Below, in pieces: positions 27,645 to 38,499 of a stretch of DNA of 64,000 nt. The translations under genes were made by a program, and so were the position numbers. This DNA comes from Gymnorhina tibicen (taxonomy: Eukaryota > Chordata > Aves > Passeriformes > Artamidae). The notes under the pieces are model-generated. The model made no database searches, was not told where the DNA came from, and saw only the letters and a program-made list of their open reading frames with translations. The stretch covers positions 1-64,000 of the forward strand of contig VXAZ01005699.1 of the NCBI GenBank assembly GCA_013399875.1, given 5' to 3'. Each line of letters starts with the position of its first letter. Within the stretch, counting starts at the first letter, position 1.

Positions 27645-29199
27645 GCCTCTGAAAAGAGGTGCCCTAGAGAGCGTCCCTGCAGCTGCTGCTGCGGTAGAAG
27701 TCACCTTTCGAAAGCCCCAGCTGGTAGCCTCCCGAGGAAAGTCGCACTTTCAGCGGAGGTCAGCTGAACAGTGACGGACCACCCTGTGGGTTTTTCTTTG
27801 ACTCTCCGTGCTGGTAAGCCCTTGAGGGGAGCCTGCTGGAAAGCCCCGGAGTGGGAGCCTGTGGATAGGCCTGGTAGGCCTGGGGTAATTTTTTCTTTTT
27901 ATTTTAATCTTTTTGCCTCGGGTTGGGTGGAGTGTCGGGGGTGGGTTCTTGTCGAGGTGAAAGGGGTTGCACCTCATGTGAAGCCTCAGCAAGAAGAAAA
28001 AACACCTCTAAAAAGAGAAGATACGAGTATAGTACCCCCTTTTTGGGAGACTTTTTTCTTTAACATCAGCTGCGTGTGGGGTGTTCCTGCACGCAAGGGA
28101 CAAAAGGAATTAACTTTTGTTTTGTTTCACTTAGTTATCTGGACGCTAGTAACCACCTCCATTGCCTCTTTCCCTTCCCCAGTTTTGTTTCTTTGTTACC
28201 CCAACCACATGGCAGCAGCCATTTTGTGGAATTGCGACCCCCCTACCTCTTCCCCCCTTCCGTTTCTCCCTTATCCCCCTTATCCTCAGGAGAGATCAGA
28301 AGCACAGAGGTTTGCCGTTCCTCTGCGCATTCTGAGTCTCCCCTGTTCCTGCACCGAGCTGGGACTGATCACCCCAGCCCGGGAGCTCCCCTCACCCACC
28401 TCCCGACCCCCCAATACCTCGCTGTACCAACACCCAGTTTCAGCAAAGATGGCGGTGGCACATGGCCCCGCCATAGTGCTTCTTCTTCCCCTTCGTTTTT
28501 CCCGCGCCTGGCAAAACCCCTGGCCCCTCCCAAACTCCGCCCCCTGCCTCGGGACCCCTCCCCCGCGTCGCTGATGTAACCACGGCGGCCCCTTCCCCTT
28601 CCCTCGGGAACCCCTGCATTCCCTCTGCGTGGGGGAGGAGGGAAGGAGGGGGCGGAAGCGGCTGCGCGGGGTCGGGGCCGGGGCCGTGCGGAACCGGGAG
28701 CAGCGGCAGCGGCAGCAGCGGTGGGGGGAGGGCCCAACCCCGGCGCCGGATGCGTGGGGCCGGGCCGCCTACTTCCCACACAGCACCTGCCGGAGCCAGG
28801 AGCGGCGGCGACAGCGGCGAGAGGGGAGGCCCGACCTCGGCTTCGGATGCGCAGGGCCGGGCTGGCCCCGGGACAACGCAAGACCTGCCCTGGGGGGACC
28901 AGTGCGGAGCCGTGCCTCCGCACACCCCGCACAGCGCGGGCGTGGAGACACGGCCCCGCCACGCCCCTCTCTCCAGTCCACCACGCTCTGAGACCAGAAG
29001 TACAGCGAGCAGCTACCAGAAATGTGCCATCTTAACAACCCCAGCAAAGAATCTACAAAGCAGCTGCGGTGTGAAAGCTCAGCCAACCTCCAATATCAAC
29101 ACCAACCAGCAACCTCATCATTTTGCATTGTTGTACCATATTTCTGTTGTATAACTGTAAGGGGTCCTTAGGGGAAAACCCTTCCCTTTTTAATTTAAT
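27645..29199 (+). other. Interior of the LTR element: leader plus CpG-rich non-coding block
   Basis: The first part to about 28200 is of mixed composition; the 28440-29000 part is strongly GC- and CpG-rich. YY1-type motifs occur at 28446-28455 (AAGATGGCGG) and, inverted, at 28218-28226. An imperfect tandem repeat with a 97-bp period covers about 28697-28890. Open frames up to 267 codons (27771-28574) exist on both strands but are compositional, rich in Pro, Ala, Arg and Gly, with no viral motifs. The CpG block looks like a captured host promoter or 5' UTR, which is inference. Confidence 0.7.
28697..28890. repeat. Imperfect 97-bp tandem duplication, GC-rich
   Basis: The string around GGATGCGTGGGGCCGGGC (from 28748) recurs as GGATGCGCAGGGCCGGGC (from 28845), and the AGCGGCAGCGG-type runs before each also align. 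Identity is about three quarters by eye. It lies inside the LTR element. Confidence 0.65.
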
Positions 29200-29213
29200 A
29201 AGAAAGGGGGAGA
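29200..29213 (+). other. Polypurine tract of the non-autonomous element
   Basis: An uninterrupted purine run of 14 bases ends exactly at the first TG of the 3' LTR. This is the expected plus-strand primer of reverse transcription. Confidence 0.88.
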
Positions 29214-29645
29214 TGTAGCGTACCCCTATTCCATATCCCTGCCTGCCCTTTCCATGTGGCTTCCCCTTGCCCCATCTCTAGTCCAAACCACTCCCTCAGG
29301 TTCCCCTGTTATCCTAACACCACCCTTATACCTCCCCTATGCCCTGCCATGTGCTTTCTTGCCACCCCCTCTGCCCCGGATAAGGGGCTCTGAATCACGT
29401 GAGCCAGGTCTCTCTGCCTTGGGGTTCAGCCAGCCACCGGCTTCTCTCTCTCTGGGCACCATGCCATGTGCCAGCCCCCTGCCTATGGGGGCTATCACAT
29501 GTGCTGGTCCTAGGCCTTGGGGAGTTAGCATGGAATAAAGACCTTCTGCAGTCTCCATGCAAGAGAGCCTTCTTGCTTCCTTTACCGCCACCGCGTTGTT
29601 GTTGCTGCGTGCCATACCATCTCAAGGGAACCACGCACAGCAACA
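29214..29645 (+). repeat. 3' LTR of the non-autonomous element
   Basis: 432 bp, TGTAGCG to AGCAACA, with AATAAA at 29534-29539. It aligns end to end with the 5' LTR with about 14 substitutions and one 1-bp indel by eye. Confidence 0.92.
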
Positions 29646-30097
29646 CATGGGATGTAAGACAACTAATAATTTATCAGCAGAAAAAATGCATTTATTGTAC
29701 ATCAGGACTTAGACTAAATTGGTTCTGAATCTGACATTAAACATGAAAAGCAAACAGATGAGAATAAAAACAGTTCTAGTGTGAGACTCCTACTCCCACA
29801 AACACAAAGATGGAAGATATGAAGATATCCACCGCTGTGCCCATCCACACTTGGGAATGCTTCACTGACCCAGACAGCCCAGGAGGTGTCTAACTGACTC
29901 TGCTATTTTAGCAAACGGATAATTGATGGGTTATTTATAAATGATATTCTCATCGTTGGTTGGAGTGCCAAGGAAGTCTGTCTGAAGTGATGGCTGGAGG
30001 CACTGGAGGGCTCTGGTCCCTTTGCTGTGGTAGATAGAGCAAAAGTGCATGCGGTGTCCTTGGGGTGCCTGGGTGTTGCAGCGGCTGAACCAGTAGC

Positions 30098-30558
30098 TGT
30101 GATGGCCAAGGAGCCAAAGGACTCAGGTACAGGAGAGGCCCGCTGGTGGGCAAACTCCGAAGTCTAAGATCACCCCTTAACTCGGGATGAGAAAAGCATC
30201 TCCCATCAGGCTTTGTGGTTCTATGTAGACTCGGTCTGTCAGATTGGCCGGCTGCCATACGCCCCTTGTATCCCTTAAAGGGTTGTAATCCAACCCCCAC
30301 TCCACCCCTTCCTTCTCCCCATTGGTTGTTGTTGTATTACCCCACCTCCGTTCTGTACCCCTTTATAACTGTGCCATGATCAGCAGGCCAGCCTTTTCAT
30401 CAATGGGCTCCTGCGTTGTGATTTAGAAATAAACCCCTCGGAATTCTATACGGAGAGCCGCCTCCTGACTCTTTGCCTCTAGTGATGCCTGAGCTAGCCA
30501 GCTTAGTGTGAGTGTGTGCTGCACGCACGGTTGCGAGAGCTGGCTTGTGAGTGTGCCA
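30098..30558 (+). repeat. Solo LTR with 6-bp target duplication AGTAGC
   Basis: 461 bp from TGTGATGG to GTGTGCCA, flanked by AGTAGC at 30092-30097 and 30559-30564. A TTATAAC TATA-like box is at 30363-30369 and AATAAA at 30428-30433. A CCCATTGG box lies upstream near 30319. The long R-U5 of about 125 bp after the poly(A) signal differs from the other LTRs here, so it is a separate family. Confidence 0.82.
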
Positions 30559-30564
30559 AGTAGC

Positions 30565-31851
30565 ACCGCCGGAGGTTCCTCGTTAGGAATGCTTCAGGAA
30601 TAACGCAGCAGCTTCTTCACCAAACACCCCACACAGTGATACCTGGGCAGACACAACATGAGGGGTGGCTTCTTGGGCCAGTTTTACTGTTGTGGCAGGA
30701 ACAGATTTTTTCACAGCCAGGACACAAACCTGGTGAGCACAGACTAGCCAGCTCCTATGTGCTGACCTCCCTGCCCTGCAGTATCCCACAGCTGGCAAGT
30801 GTTTGCTCTGCTGCACTCTCTCACTTCCCTCACCAGCATTTTTCACCTCCTTCCCTGCTTTTTCAGCTGCTTATAACTTGTCCTTTTTTTCAGGACGTTG
30901 CTTTGTTATTGCTGTGTCTTTTCTCTGGTGCACAAAATTCCCTCTTACTGTTTTGTGTTTGTCTATCTGCAGCATTATTGTGCTTGAAAGGACTGTTGTG
31001 AAATCCTGCAGTTTTCATGAATTAAATGACGCAGTGGGAAAACAAACAGGTTCAGAACAGATCCAGGAGTCTCAGAGCATTTGCCTGGCTTACAGCATCG
31101 CTTGGGCTTTTCAGTTCATTGTGTGCTGGACATGGAGAGAGTCAAGCTCCCTAGGAGAGCAAAGACAGCAAAACCCACCCCCACCCTTCTTTTCGGGGAA
31201 CTCACATGATAAAGTGTGGAAGGCTGCAGGGTATGGATATCAAGGACTTGAGAAGCCTCCAAAACATACAAAGGCAGAAATAAAAGGGAAGTGAGGTGAT
31301 GTGGAGTAACACAAGCACAGTGTGGGAAGGATTTATCCCACCTTTGAAAATGGCAAAGAATGAAATGTGGGGACATTTCCTCTGAATAGCACTCTTTACC
31401 TGAAACCACAGTTCAGAGAGGCTTTTATGTGCTTTACCCCATCCCAGGATTTTCTGTTGGTTCTAATAGATGGTCCATATGGCAACTTCCTGAGAACCAT
31501 AGATTATCAGTGCAAATCAAGTTGGCTCAAATTCTTCATGTCAGATGTAGATTTTTTCATCAGAAAAGTAGAATTTCACATCAGAGAGAAGCGTAGCTTC
31601 AAATTTGGCATGCAGACAGGCAAGTAACTGCGTTGCTGAAGGACTAGATCCTCTGAAATAATATTCATCTGCTTTAATTTTCATGCAGCTGGGTTAAGCC
31701 TTGCCTCATTATGTTGCCATTAGGTGCATTAGTATTTTTTGACAAAACTACATTAAAATTGTAGATTGATCTTGGTGTGCTGCAGAGACCATGCTGGCTT
31801 TCTAAAGTGCCTGGAAATATTTTGTTTTGATGTGAAAGATAAAAGGAGTGA
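30565..31851. other. Unique DNA between two LTRs
   Basis: Contains a 163-codon open frame (30803-31294) with no domain and a weak exon candidate at 31449-31622 described in the findings. No repeat was recognised. Confidence 0.5.
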
Positions 31852-31855
31852 AAGT

Positions 31856-32513
31856 TGTGGTGGTTTAGGCCAAATTCAGGGAAACGTCCAAAAGGAACGT
31901 CTCCTCAAAGGAAGGCAGGCCACAACCTACCCTCCCCCCAACCAGTTTCAGGAAAAAAAATTTTTTCTCGGAGGAAAGTGAAGGAGAAAATAAAAACTAT
32001 TTATTTAACAAACACACAGGAAAAGAATAATAATAATGCTAAATAATAAAATCTCTTGCTCTGGAGAGAAAACCTGAAAGATTTTAGAGTCCTTCTGTGG
32101 GTGTGGTCTCTCTCCTCCTCCTCGGAGCTGGGTCCTCCTGGGGGCCCCCCTCCAGGCCGGTGGAAGGTCCCCCGGTGGGGTTCTGATGTTCTGGTGTTCT
32201 GAACAAGTCCAGAAGAGAAGAAGGGAAAAGCTGAAGTCCCAGACAAAAGAAAAAAACAAACCTCAACTCTCCGTCTCTCTCTGAAGAAACAGAGCTGAAA
32301 AGCCGACTGAAAAGCAAGAAGAGTGTTTCCTCTGCTCCTCAGCAGCAGTAGCTAATCTCTGTGTCCTTGAAGCACAAACTGTTTTGAAAAGTTCGCTCAG
32401 TTTTTTTTCTGTCTCTCTTGCATCCAGTTTTAAAGGCATAGAAAGGCTCAGGAATCATGTCTGGGCATAGAGCAGTGATAGGGGATACAACAGCATAAAG
32501 TCACCCCAAGACA
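31856..32513 (-). repeat. Solo LTR (ERVL-like songbird family)
   Basis: 658 bp. The minus strand begins TGTCTTGGGGTGACTTTATG, a start I recognise from LTRs frequent in songbird assemblies, and the plus-strand left end is TGTGGTGGTTTAGGCC. AAGT flanks both sides (31852-31855 and 32514-32517). A fifth matching base could have been lost, since AAAGT is present on both sides if one A is shared with the LTR end. On the minus strand AATAAA lies at 32005-32000. Confidence 0.8.
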
Positions 32514-32517
32514 AAGT

Positions 32518-35500
32518 CTATTAGAGAGGTATCCTGTGTGGTACTATGACATTTGGTATATCATGTTTTCAGAGCAGGATTTGGCATGGAGCATGGTGTG
32601 GTATAAAGAATCCCTAGTCAGAAAAACTCAGGATACAGTAACAATAAGAAAAATTATATATAAAATGAAAAGATGCAAGTTCAAGTGACTAAAAATTAAT
32701 GGAAGATCTTTTATTTGTGGAAAGCCCAAAATCGAGATGCGAAGGGTGTGGATATCATTAATTTCAGCAGCTGTTTGTTCTCTTGCATCCATACAGCTAA
32801 CATTGAGACTGAAGATCTGTTTCTCTGCAGTAACTGAATAGCAGAAATGTTCTGTTGTGATGTTTTACATTGGGATGCCCTTACTGCCTGGATTTTAGCA
32901 AACAGAACAGTAAGCTTTTCTTAGGACAGAGCAGCCTGGGTGCAGGGTAGGCCTGGAAATCAGGGGAAGTTCAGCCTTGCAAAAAGCTCGGCTCTGCCTT
33001 GTAGTTATGGAGATAAAAAGCTGAAGTCACATGCAGGAAAGATTTATTATTTCTAAATGTGTTGTTTTGAAGAGAGAGAGCAGGTAAGTTGTAAACTTTT
33101 TAAATTTAACTTTCAGTTAGAAAAAGATGAGCTTGAGATCAGTCTGACTGCCACCATGGGGGATTTGAGACAAGCTTTTTGAATTCTTGACTCTGAGATG
33201 TTTTGTTCCTGGCTCTGCTGTACAAACAGCAGTGACTGAACTTTAAGAGTACTAGTGAGTGGGTTTTAGCTATCTTGACTTAGCCAAGGGAAGCCAACAA
33301 GGACAGCCTGCATTTTTATTACCATTTTATGGTAAGTGTGCAGCAGAGATCGGGTGGTTTCAGAGGAGATGAGGCTGGTATTCCATGGGAGTCCATGGCT
33401 GCTTCCTTGCTGTCCTGTGCGGAGCGGCTCTCCCCTCTCATGCCAAGGACATGATTGTATCCTCACTTCATCTCTGGTTTCACTCATCATCTGGAAGCAC
33501 TTTGTTAGCTGTTATTTAGGGATGTAACTAAAAATGGATCCAGCCTCTCATCTTCATGCAGTGACTATAAAGATGTCCTTTAAAATGCAATTTCTCATTG
33601 CAAAAACTCCTTGTCTGATGGAGTCCCCTTGTCCTCTGTACCAGCTCAGAGCATCATTTGGGTTTCCTCCTGTTATGATTGTGAACTGCAGTTCAGGTGC
33701 CTTCGGCATATTATGTACAATATCACTGAGCACTCTGTTCAGTCTGAGGGGAAAAACCACAGAAGTCTACTTCCTAACATAATCTTTTCTCTATTTCATC
33801 TTTTAAAAATTTACCTGACCAGCTGGGATCAAGGCTACATTTCTAACCTTTCTTCTATCAAGCAAAATTGAAGCTGCTGATCTTCTCAGAGCTGGCTGCT
33901 GATTGAAGTGCAATCACTCCTCATCACTGCAAACTGCAGGCCATTCAATTCTGGGCTTCTGCAAGCCAAGACCCAAAGCTGACCACAGGGCAGGGTGGAA
34001 CAGCCTCATGGAGATGAGCACCAGCTGGCTTTGTCCCTCTGACTCCAGCAGATTAGTAGGAAAATACAAGCAGGAGCTGATGGACTGAGGGAAGAGCTGT
34101 GAGGAGTTAATATGAGCCTCAGGTTTGGAGAGAAATGTCGGCTTTGTTATTGCTGGCGACTGGGGGTGGAAATGTAAGTGACAAACAAGGGTGAAAAGAG
34201 AAGGATGTAACAGGAGCCTCTTTTCTCGAGAGGTGAAGGGGCCCAGCTCTTTGTAATCTTATTTGATGTGTATGAATCACCAGTTAACAGAGGTCCTGCT
34301 GGGTTTGCTCCATACCTTTAACTTTCAGGGTGAGCTTGAAGCACCCTTGCTTTAGGTAGGAGGACCTTTTCTTGAGGCAGTAGTTGAACTCCCCAGCCCC
34401 AAAAGCATGGTCTTTGCTACCTTCCACTCAGGCAATAGGGACCAGCCTCTGCTGCTGGACCCCCTTCTCTCCAGCTCTGTGCCATGCAGGGGCTTCTGGC
34501 TTGAACTCCAGAGCCCTCACATTCCAGAGGCCAGCAGGGGACTGAAGCTTGGAAAAGCAGCATCCAGTCTGTGGCAATGCAGGGGATGTGGTGACATGGG
34601 TGAATTTGTGTAGCAGTGGGGGCTGGCAGGGTGCAAAGTGGACACTGCCCAGCTGGCACTGGAGGGCAGCCTCCCCCGAGGAGGATTAGCTCCTATTAAA
34701 ACTAAGCTTCAACTTAATTATTTTAGCTACACTGGGATAATTTCAATTAGCTCTTCACATCTGATGCTATCTCTCCTGTTCTGCTTAGGCAGCATTTGCC
34801 CTGAATTTTTTTGCTCTTGTGCTGGAGTTTGCCATGATTAAAAGTCTTACCCTTTCTCTAGGTGCTTAGTATTTATGCTGAGTCTCATTGTTTATCAGAT
34901 TGTTCAGGATATTGGAACAACTTATTGGAAGCAGTTTCTTTTTGATTAAATTGCATCTGTGGTGCAGAGGTTGTACTCATTTCTCTGCCTCTCTTATCTC
35001 ACCAGCATCAACTCTCAGCTGGATACATCCTCTCAGATGATTACAAACTTCCTCAGAGTCCTGTTGCCCCCTTCCCCCTTGGTGCTCCTTTATCAGCTGC
35101 TTATCTGCAGTGTCACATGTGCAATGGAGCTAATGTGCAGGCAGTATCTCTTCATTTGAGGGGAAAGAGTGCTTTGAAAAGGAGGCAGATAAAGTAAAGA
35201 AAATTTCTGTGAGCTTTGGTGGAAGTGACCTGTTTCTCTGGGATAAGACATATTTTGAAACTTTAGCCAAAAATATTTGCTTGCACTCAGGGTCATCTCA
35301 TGGTGCAAGTGATGGGAGAAGTAGCCTTCCCTTGAGAAACTGATAGTGGCAGAAGGGCCTTGTGGATGCGTTCTCTGTTCAGAAATGGTGCTGCTAACTG
35401 CCCAAACCCTGGTTTGTACCAAGGTTAAAAGAAAAAACAAAATCCCACTATATTTTGTTTTCCTTCTCCACACCATCTACAAATCTGGGCTGACTGTATA

Positions 35501-37921
35501 CCCCCCCTTTCTAATTCTAGGGTGATGCTTGAAGATGACATTTTTTAAAAATTATTTTTAATTTTTAATATGCATTAGCTATATAACTACTGGAATTAAG
35601 CCACTCTGCCATTCCTGTCCTGCTCCAAGGGGCCAGTTTTCACACAGATGGCTATGACTTATTTACCCCACAGAAGGGTGCTCTGCAGGAGCATCTGTTT
35701 GGATTTCATCAAGGACAGGAGCTCTGCCAACATCGGGCTGGAGACCTCTGCTCACTTGTAGTTATCTTTTGTTGGTTTTAGCCTAAGCAATCTCCCAAGT
35801 GATTGGAAATGACAGAGAGAGGTGATAGTGTGATCTGAAGGATTGTCTCTGTTCAATATCAAAGCAAATTTGTGGTTGTCTTGTAATAATTAAAACTGTT
35901 AGCTCAGCTAATCAATATGTCTCCGTTTAGCTAAGTCTTGCTCAAGTTCAGACTTTAATTAAACTTGCTTCAGTGACCTTTTATCCCATTGCTTGCATCA
36001 ATAATGCCATTTGTTTGCATATATTAATGTAATAGGAAGGACGCACTCAAGACAGCTATATGGAAATCTTGATTGAACAATTTTACGAGGAAATGACAGG
36101 AAGGTTCATGATGCATTTGCAAGAGAAAGGCAGACTCAGCTAGGAGAAACTAGTTCAATTCCTTCATAGGAACTAGAAGGTTGTTGACAGTGAGTGACAG
36201 TGAGTGTCCAGATTCCTGATACCCTGATTCCGTGGGGTTTCAACTGGTTTGCTCCTTTGTTATGGATCAGCAGGGATTCCATCACTGTAAGTCATGTTCT
36301 GGCTGTGCAGAATCCAAGACCCATGATTGATTACAGTGAACCACATCTGTATCCAAAACCACAGAGTAGTTTCAGGACCACATGGAAGGTGATCTACCAG
36401 ATCACCAGTCTGCTCTGACATGTCCCTTCTCTTCTGCTGCTTCTGGAAACTGCCCAGATTTACAGACTGGGAATTCACCACTTTTTAATTCCTTGCCCTG
36501 GGTGAAACTGGATCGATCAGGAAACCCTTTGCTCTGACTGCAGCAAATTTACATGCTGAATGCTCCTATAGTCAGAGTCTGAATAATACAGATGACATTT
36601 TGTCTGGCTGTGGATTTGCAGCCTCTGTTGGTACAGGCCACCTGAGATGTCTTGGCATCAGGCAGAGACATCCGTTTGTCTGTCTCATTTCCTCTACCTA
36701 GTAAACACAGGTTAATCTTTCTTGAATGCACGGCTGGAGAATTTCCAGTGGAAATAAGTCTGCTTTGTGGGAGCCAGTACAAAAATCCCAGCCCTGCATC
36801 CTGACTCAGTTCAGAGGGTCTTAATAAAGCTGGTGGGGTTTAGGGCAGAGCTTAGAGCCAGGCAGCCCGGTGCTGGATTGTGCCCTTAGCTGGTAGGCAA
36901 ATTCATCACCCTGTGATTCATCCTGAAATGGGGAAAACAGCTGAACTTTCATATGACAGGAGAGTGGGTAGCTTTGAATTGTTAAGAATCACTGTTGCAT
37001 AGACAGCACGTGAAGCAAAGTGAATGTGCTCACTTTATACACCCCCTGCCAGTCTGTCCCCAGCCTTGTGCTGCTAAAGGTCACTGGGTGTTCTGCAAAA
37101 CTTACAAAAATCTTGCTACACTATGTTCTTATTTCAATCTACTGTACTGTCATTGCAAAGCCCAGCTGGGGGAGCCTGCCTAGGAGTTGGTTCTAATTTC
37201 TCTGTGCCATCTGTCTCCTTGTGGTGTAGGGAAGCATGAGTGGAGCTGTGCATGGAGCTGGCTGGCTCTGCTTTATGGGCACAGCCAGGGCTTTAGAAGC
37301 CACTTCTGCCCTATGCTGGAACACAATGAGAAATACACAGGTGATTCTGAGAGACAGGGAGAGGGGCTGGCCAACTCCAGACTGGCCAAGAGGCTGGTGA
37401 GTGGGAGGTGCACCCAAAATGAGCAACATCTATTGACTCCTTTAAAGCAGGATGTTTGTTTGGAGTGAAGTGGGATGTGCTTCTCTCTTCCTCCCATTCT
37501 TCTGCTACTCACAGCAACCACCAAGGTCCATGGAGAAGACCCTATTCTGGTGGCTTTTTTGCAAAGATGATTTTGCAAAGCATTAATTTTATTGTGTTTT
37601 TGATGAGGTGAGCATGGGAGGCTGTCTTGTTTTGTCTGTACCTGACTTGCCATCCAGGGTGTTCTAGTCCCTCTATTTTAAGATGCTCCTGAATGCTCAG
37701 TTATGTATTTTTCTGCTGTTTAGAACTTAACCTTCTCCACTGAAAGGCACAGCCACCCATGGACTGTGTTCCCCTTTCTGGAGGCTCTTGCTATGAGCTA
37801 TGCTAAAGATTTAAGAGTGTTTAAAGCTAAGAATAAAACTTAGACTTTCAGAAAACATTTTGAAGATATGATTATTATTTATCTCTTATTAGGAGTCCAG
37901 AAAGCATGTAAGTTAGCAATT
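32518..37921. other. Unique DNA, no supported gene
   Basis: About 5.4 kb. An AT-only stretch lies near 35541-35572. Open frames at 33534-33871 and 35093-35476 have no motifs. No LTR ends or CR1 tails were found. Confidence 0.55.
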
Positions 37922-37927
37922 ACTTAG

Positions 37928-38419
37928 TGACGCTGTCAGAGTTGCCCGGTGGCTCGCAGCGCCAAGTCTGTGGCTGTCCTGGGACCAGAATGGAGTAAGT
38001 CCCAGTGCCCGAGGCAAAGCTCACTAGCAAGATTGTCTGCAGGCGCAAGTGGAGGCAAGAGCAAAAGGGGAGGACTCCAGTTTAGTATCTAAGGCAGTTT
38101 ATTATCCCCAGAGACTGCCGGGACCGCAGACCCAAAACAAGAGGTTACACCGTATTTTAAAGGAGGGGTGGAAGAAGGGGTAGGAGCAATCTCAGGGCCA
38201 ATAGGAGAAGCTAAGGGGAGGGATCATAGACGGGGTTATGCGCATTGATCCAATGGGGAGAAAGAAGGGGAAGAGGGACATTCAAAGGGACCAAGGGGCA
38301 TTGAGGGGAGAAGATCTTTCTGGAAAGGGGAGGGGAAAGGGCACACAGAATTGACAACCAGGGTAAACTAAATATAACGGGGCTAAACCAACTACGGGGG
38401 AAAAGGAGACACCACAACA
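37928..38419 (-). repeat. LTR (ERVK-like), target duplication 5 of 6 bases
   Basis: About 492 bp. Read on the minus strand it starts TGTTGTGGTG and ends GCGTCA, with AATAAA at 38103-38098, a TTTAAAATA TATA-like box near 38160, and CCATTGG-type boxes in U3. Flanks ACTTAG (37922-37927) and AATTAG (38420-38425) agree at five of six positions. U3 start and CCAAT boxes resemble the LTR at 10415-10950, so the two may be related. Confidence 0.72.
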
Positions 38420-38438
38420 AATTAGCATGCAATTAATA

Positions 38439-38480
38439 AGTATTAGTACTTACTAATACTAAATATCATTACTAATTAGT
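38439..38480. repeat. Cluster of AT-rich perfect palindromes
   Basis: AGTATTAGTA and TACTAATACT (38439-38448 and 38451-38460) form a ten-base stem with a two-base gap. ACTAATTAGT at 38471-38480 is itself a perfect ten-base palindrome. They lie just outside the LTR's target duplication. Confidence 0.65.
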
Positions 38481-38499
38481 TAGGAAGCAATTAGTTAAT

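Larger units (their letters stand above)
27194..29645 (+). mobile_element. Full-length non-autonomous LTR retrotransposon without retroviral genes
   Basis: Two LTRs (27194-27624 and 29214-29645) in direct orientation flank a 1,589-bp interior. The whole is bounded by CATGGG at 27188-27193 and 29646-29651, a 6-bp target duplication. A primer-site-like sequence starts two bases inside the 5' LTR (27627), and a purine tract AAGAAAGGGGGAGA (29200-29213) abuts the 3' LTR. The interior has no gag, protease, polymerase or envelope signature. It has a leader-like part with a GGTAAG donor-like site at about 27812 and then a very GC- and CpG-rich part (28440-29000). The two LTRs differ at roughly 15 positions by eye, about 3%, so the insertion is not recent. 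It must have been mobilised by proteins from another element. Confidence 0.9.

Noticed and set aside
27771..28574. 267-codon open frame as a protein gene
   Set aside because: It lies inside the LTR element, has Pro/Leu-rich low-information composition and no retroviral or host domain; overlapping frames on the other strand are equally open because of base composition.
28369..28962. 197-codon minus-strand open frame
   Set aside because: Composition of Ala/Gly/Pro/Arg from CpG-rich DNA, with no motif; a product of GC content.
30803..31294. 163-codon plus-strand open frame
   Set aside because: No domain; its length is within chance expectation in a 64 kb window, and it shifts from hydrophobic to Lys/Pro-rich without structure.
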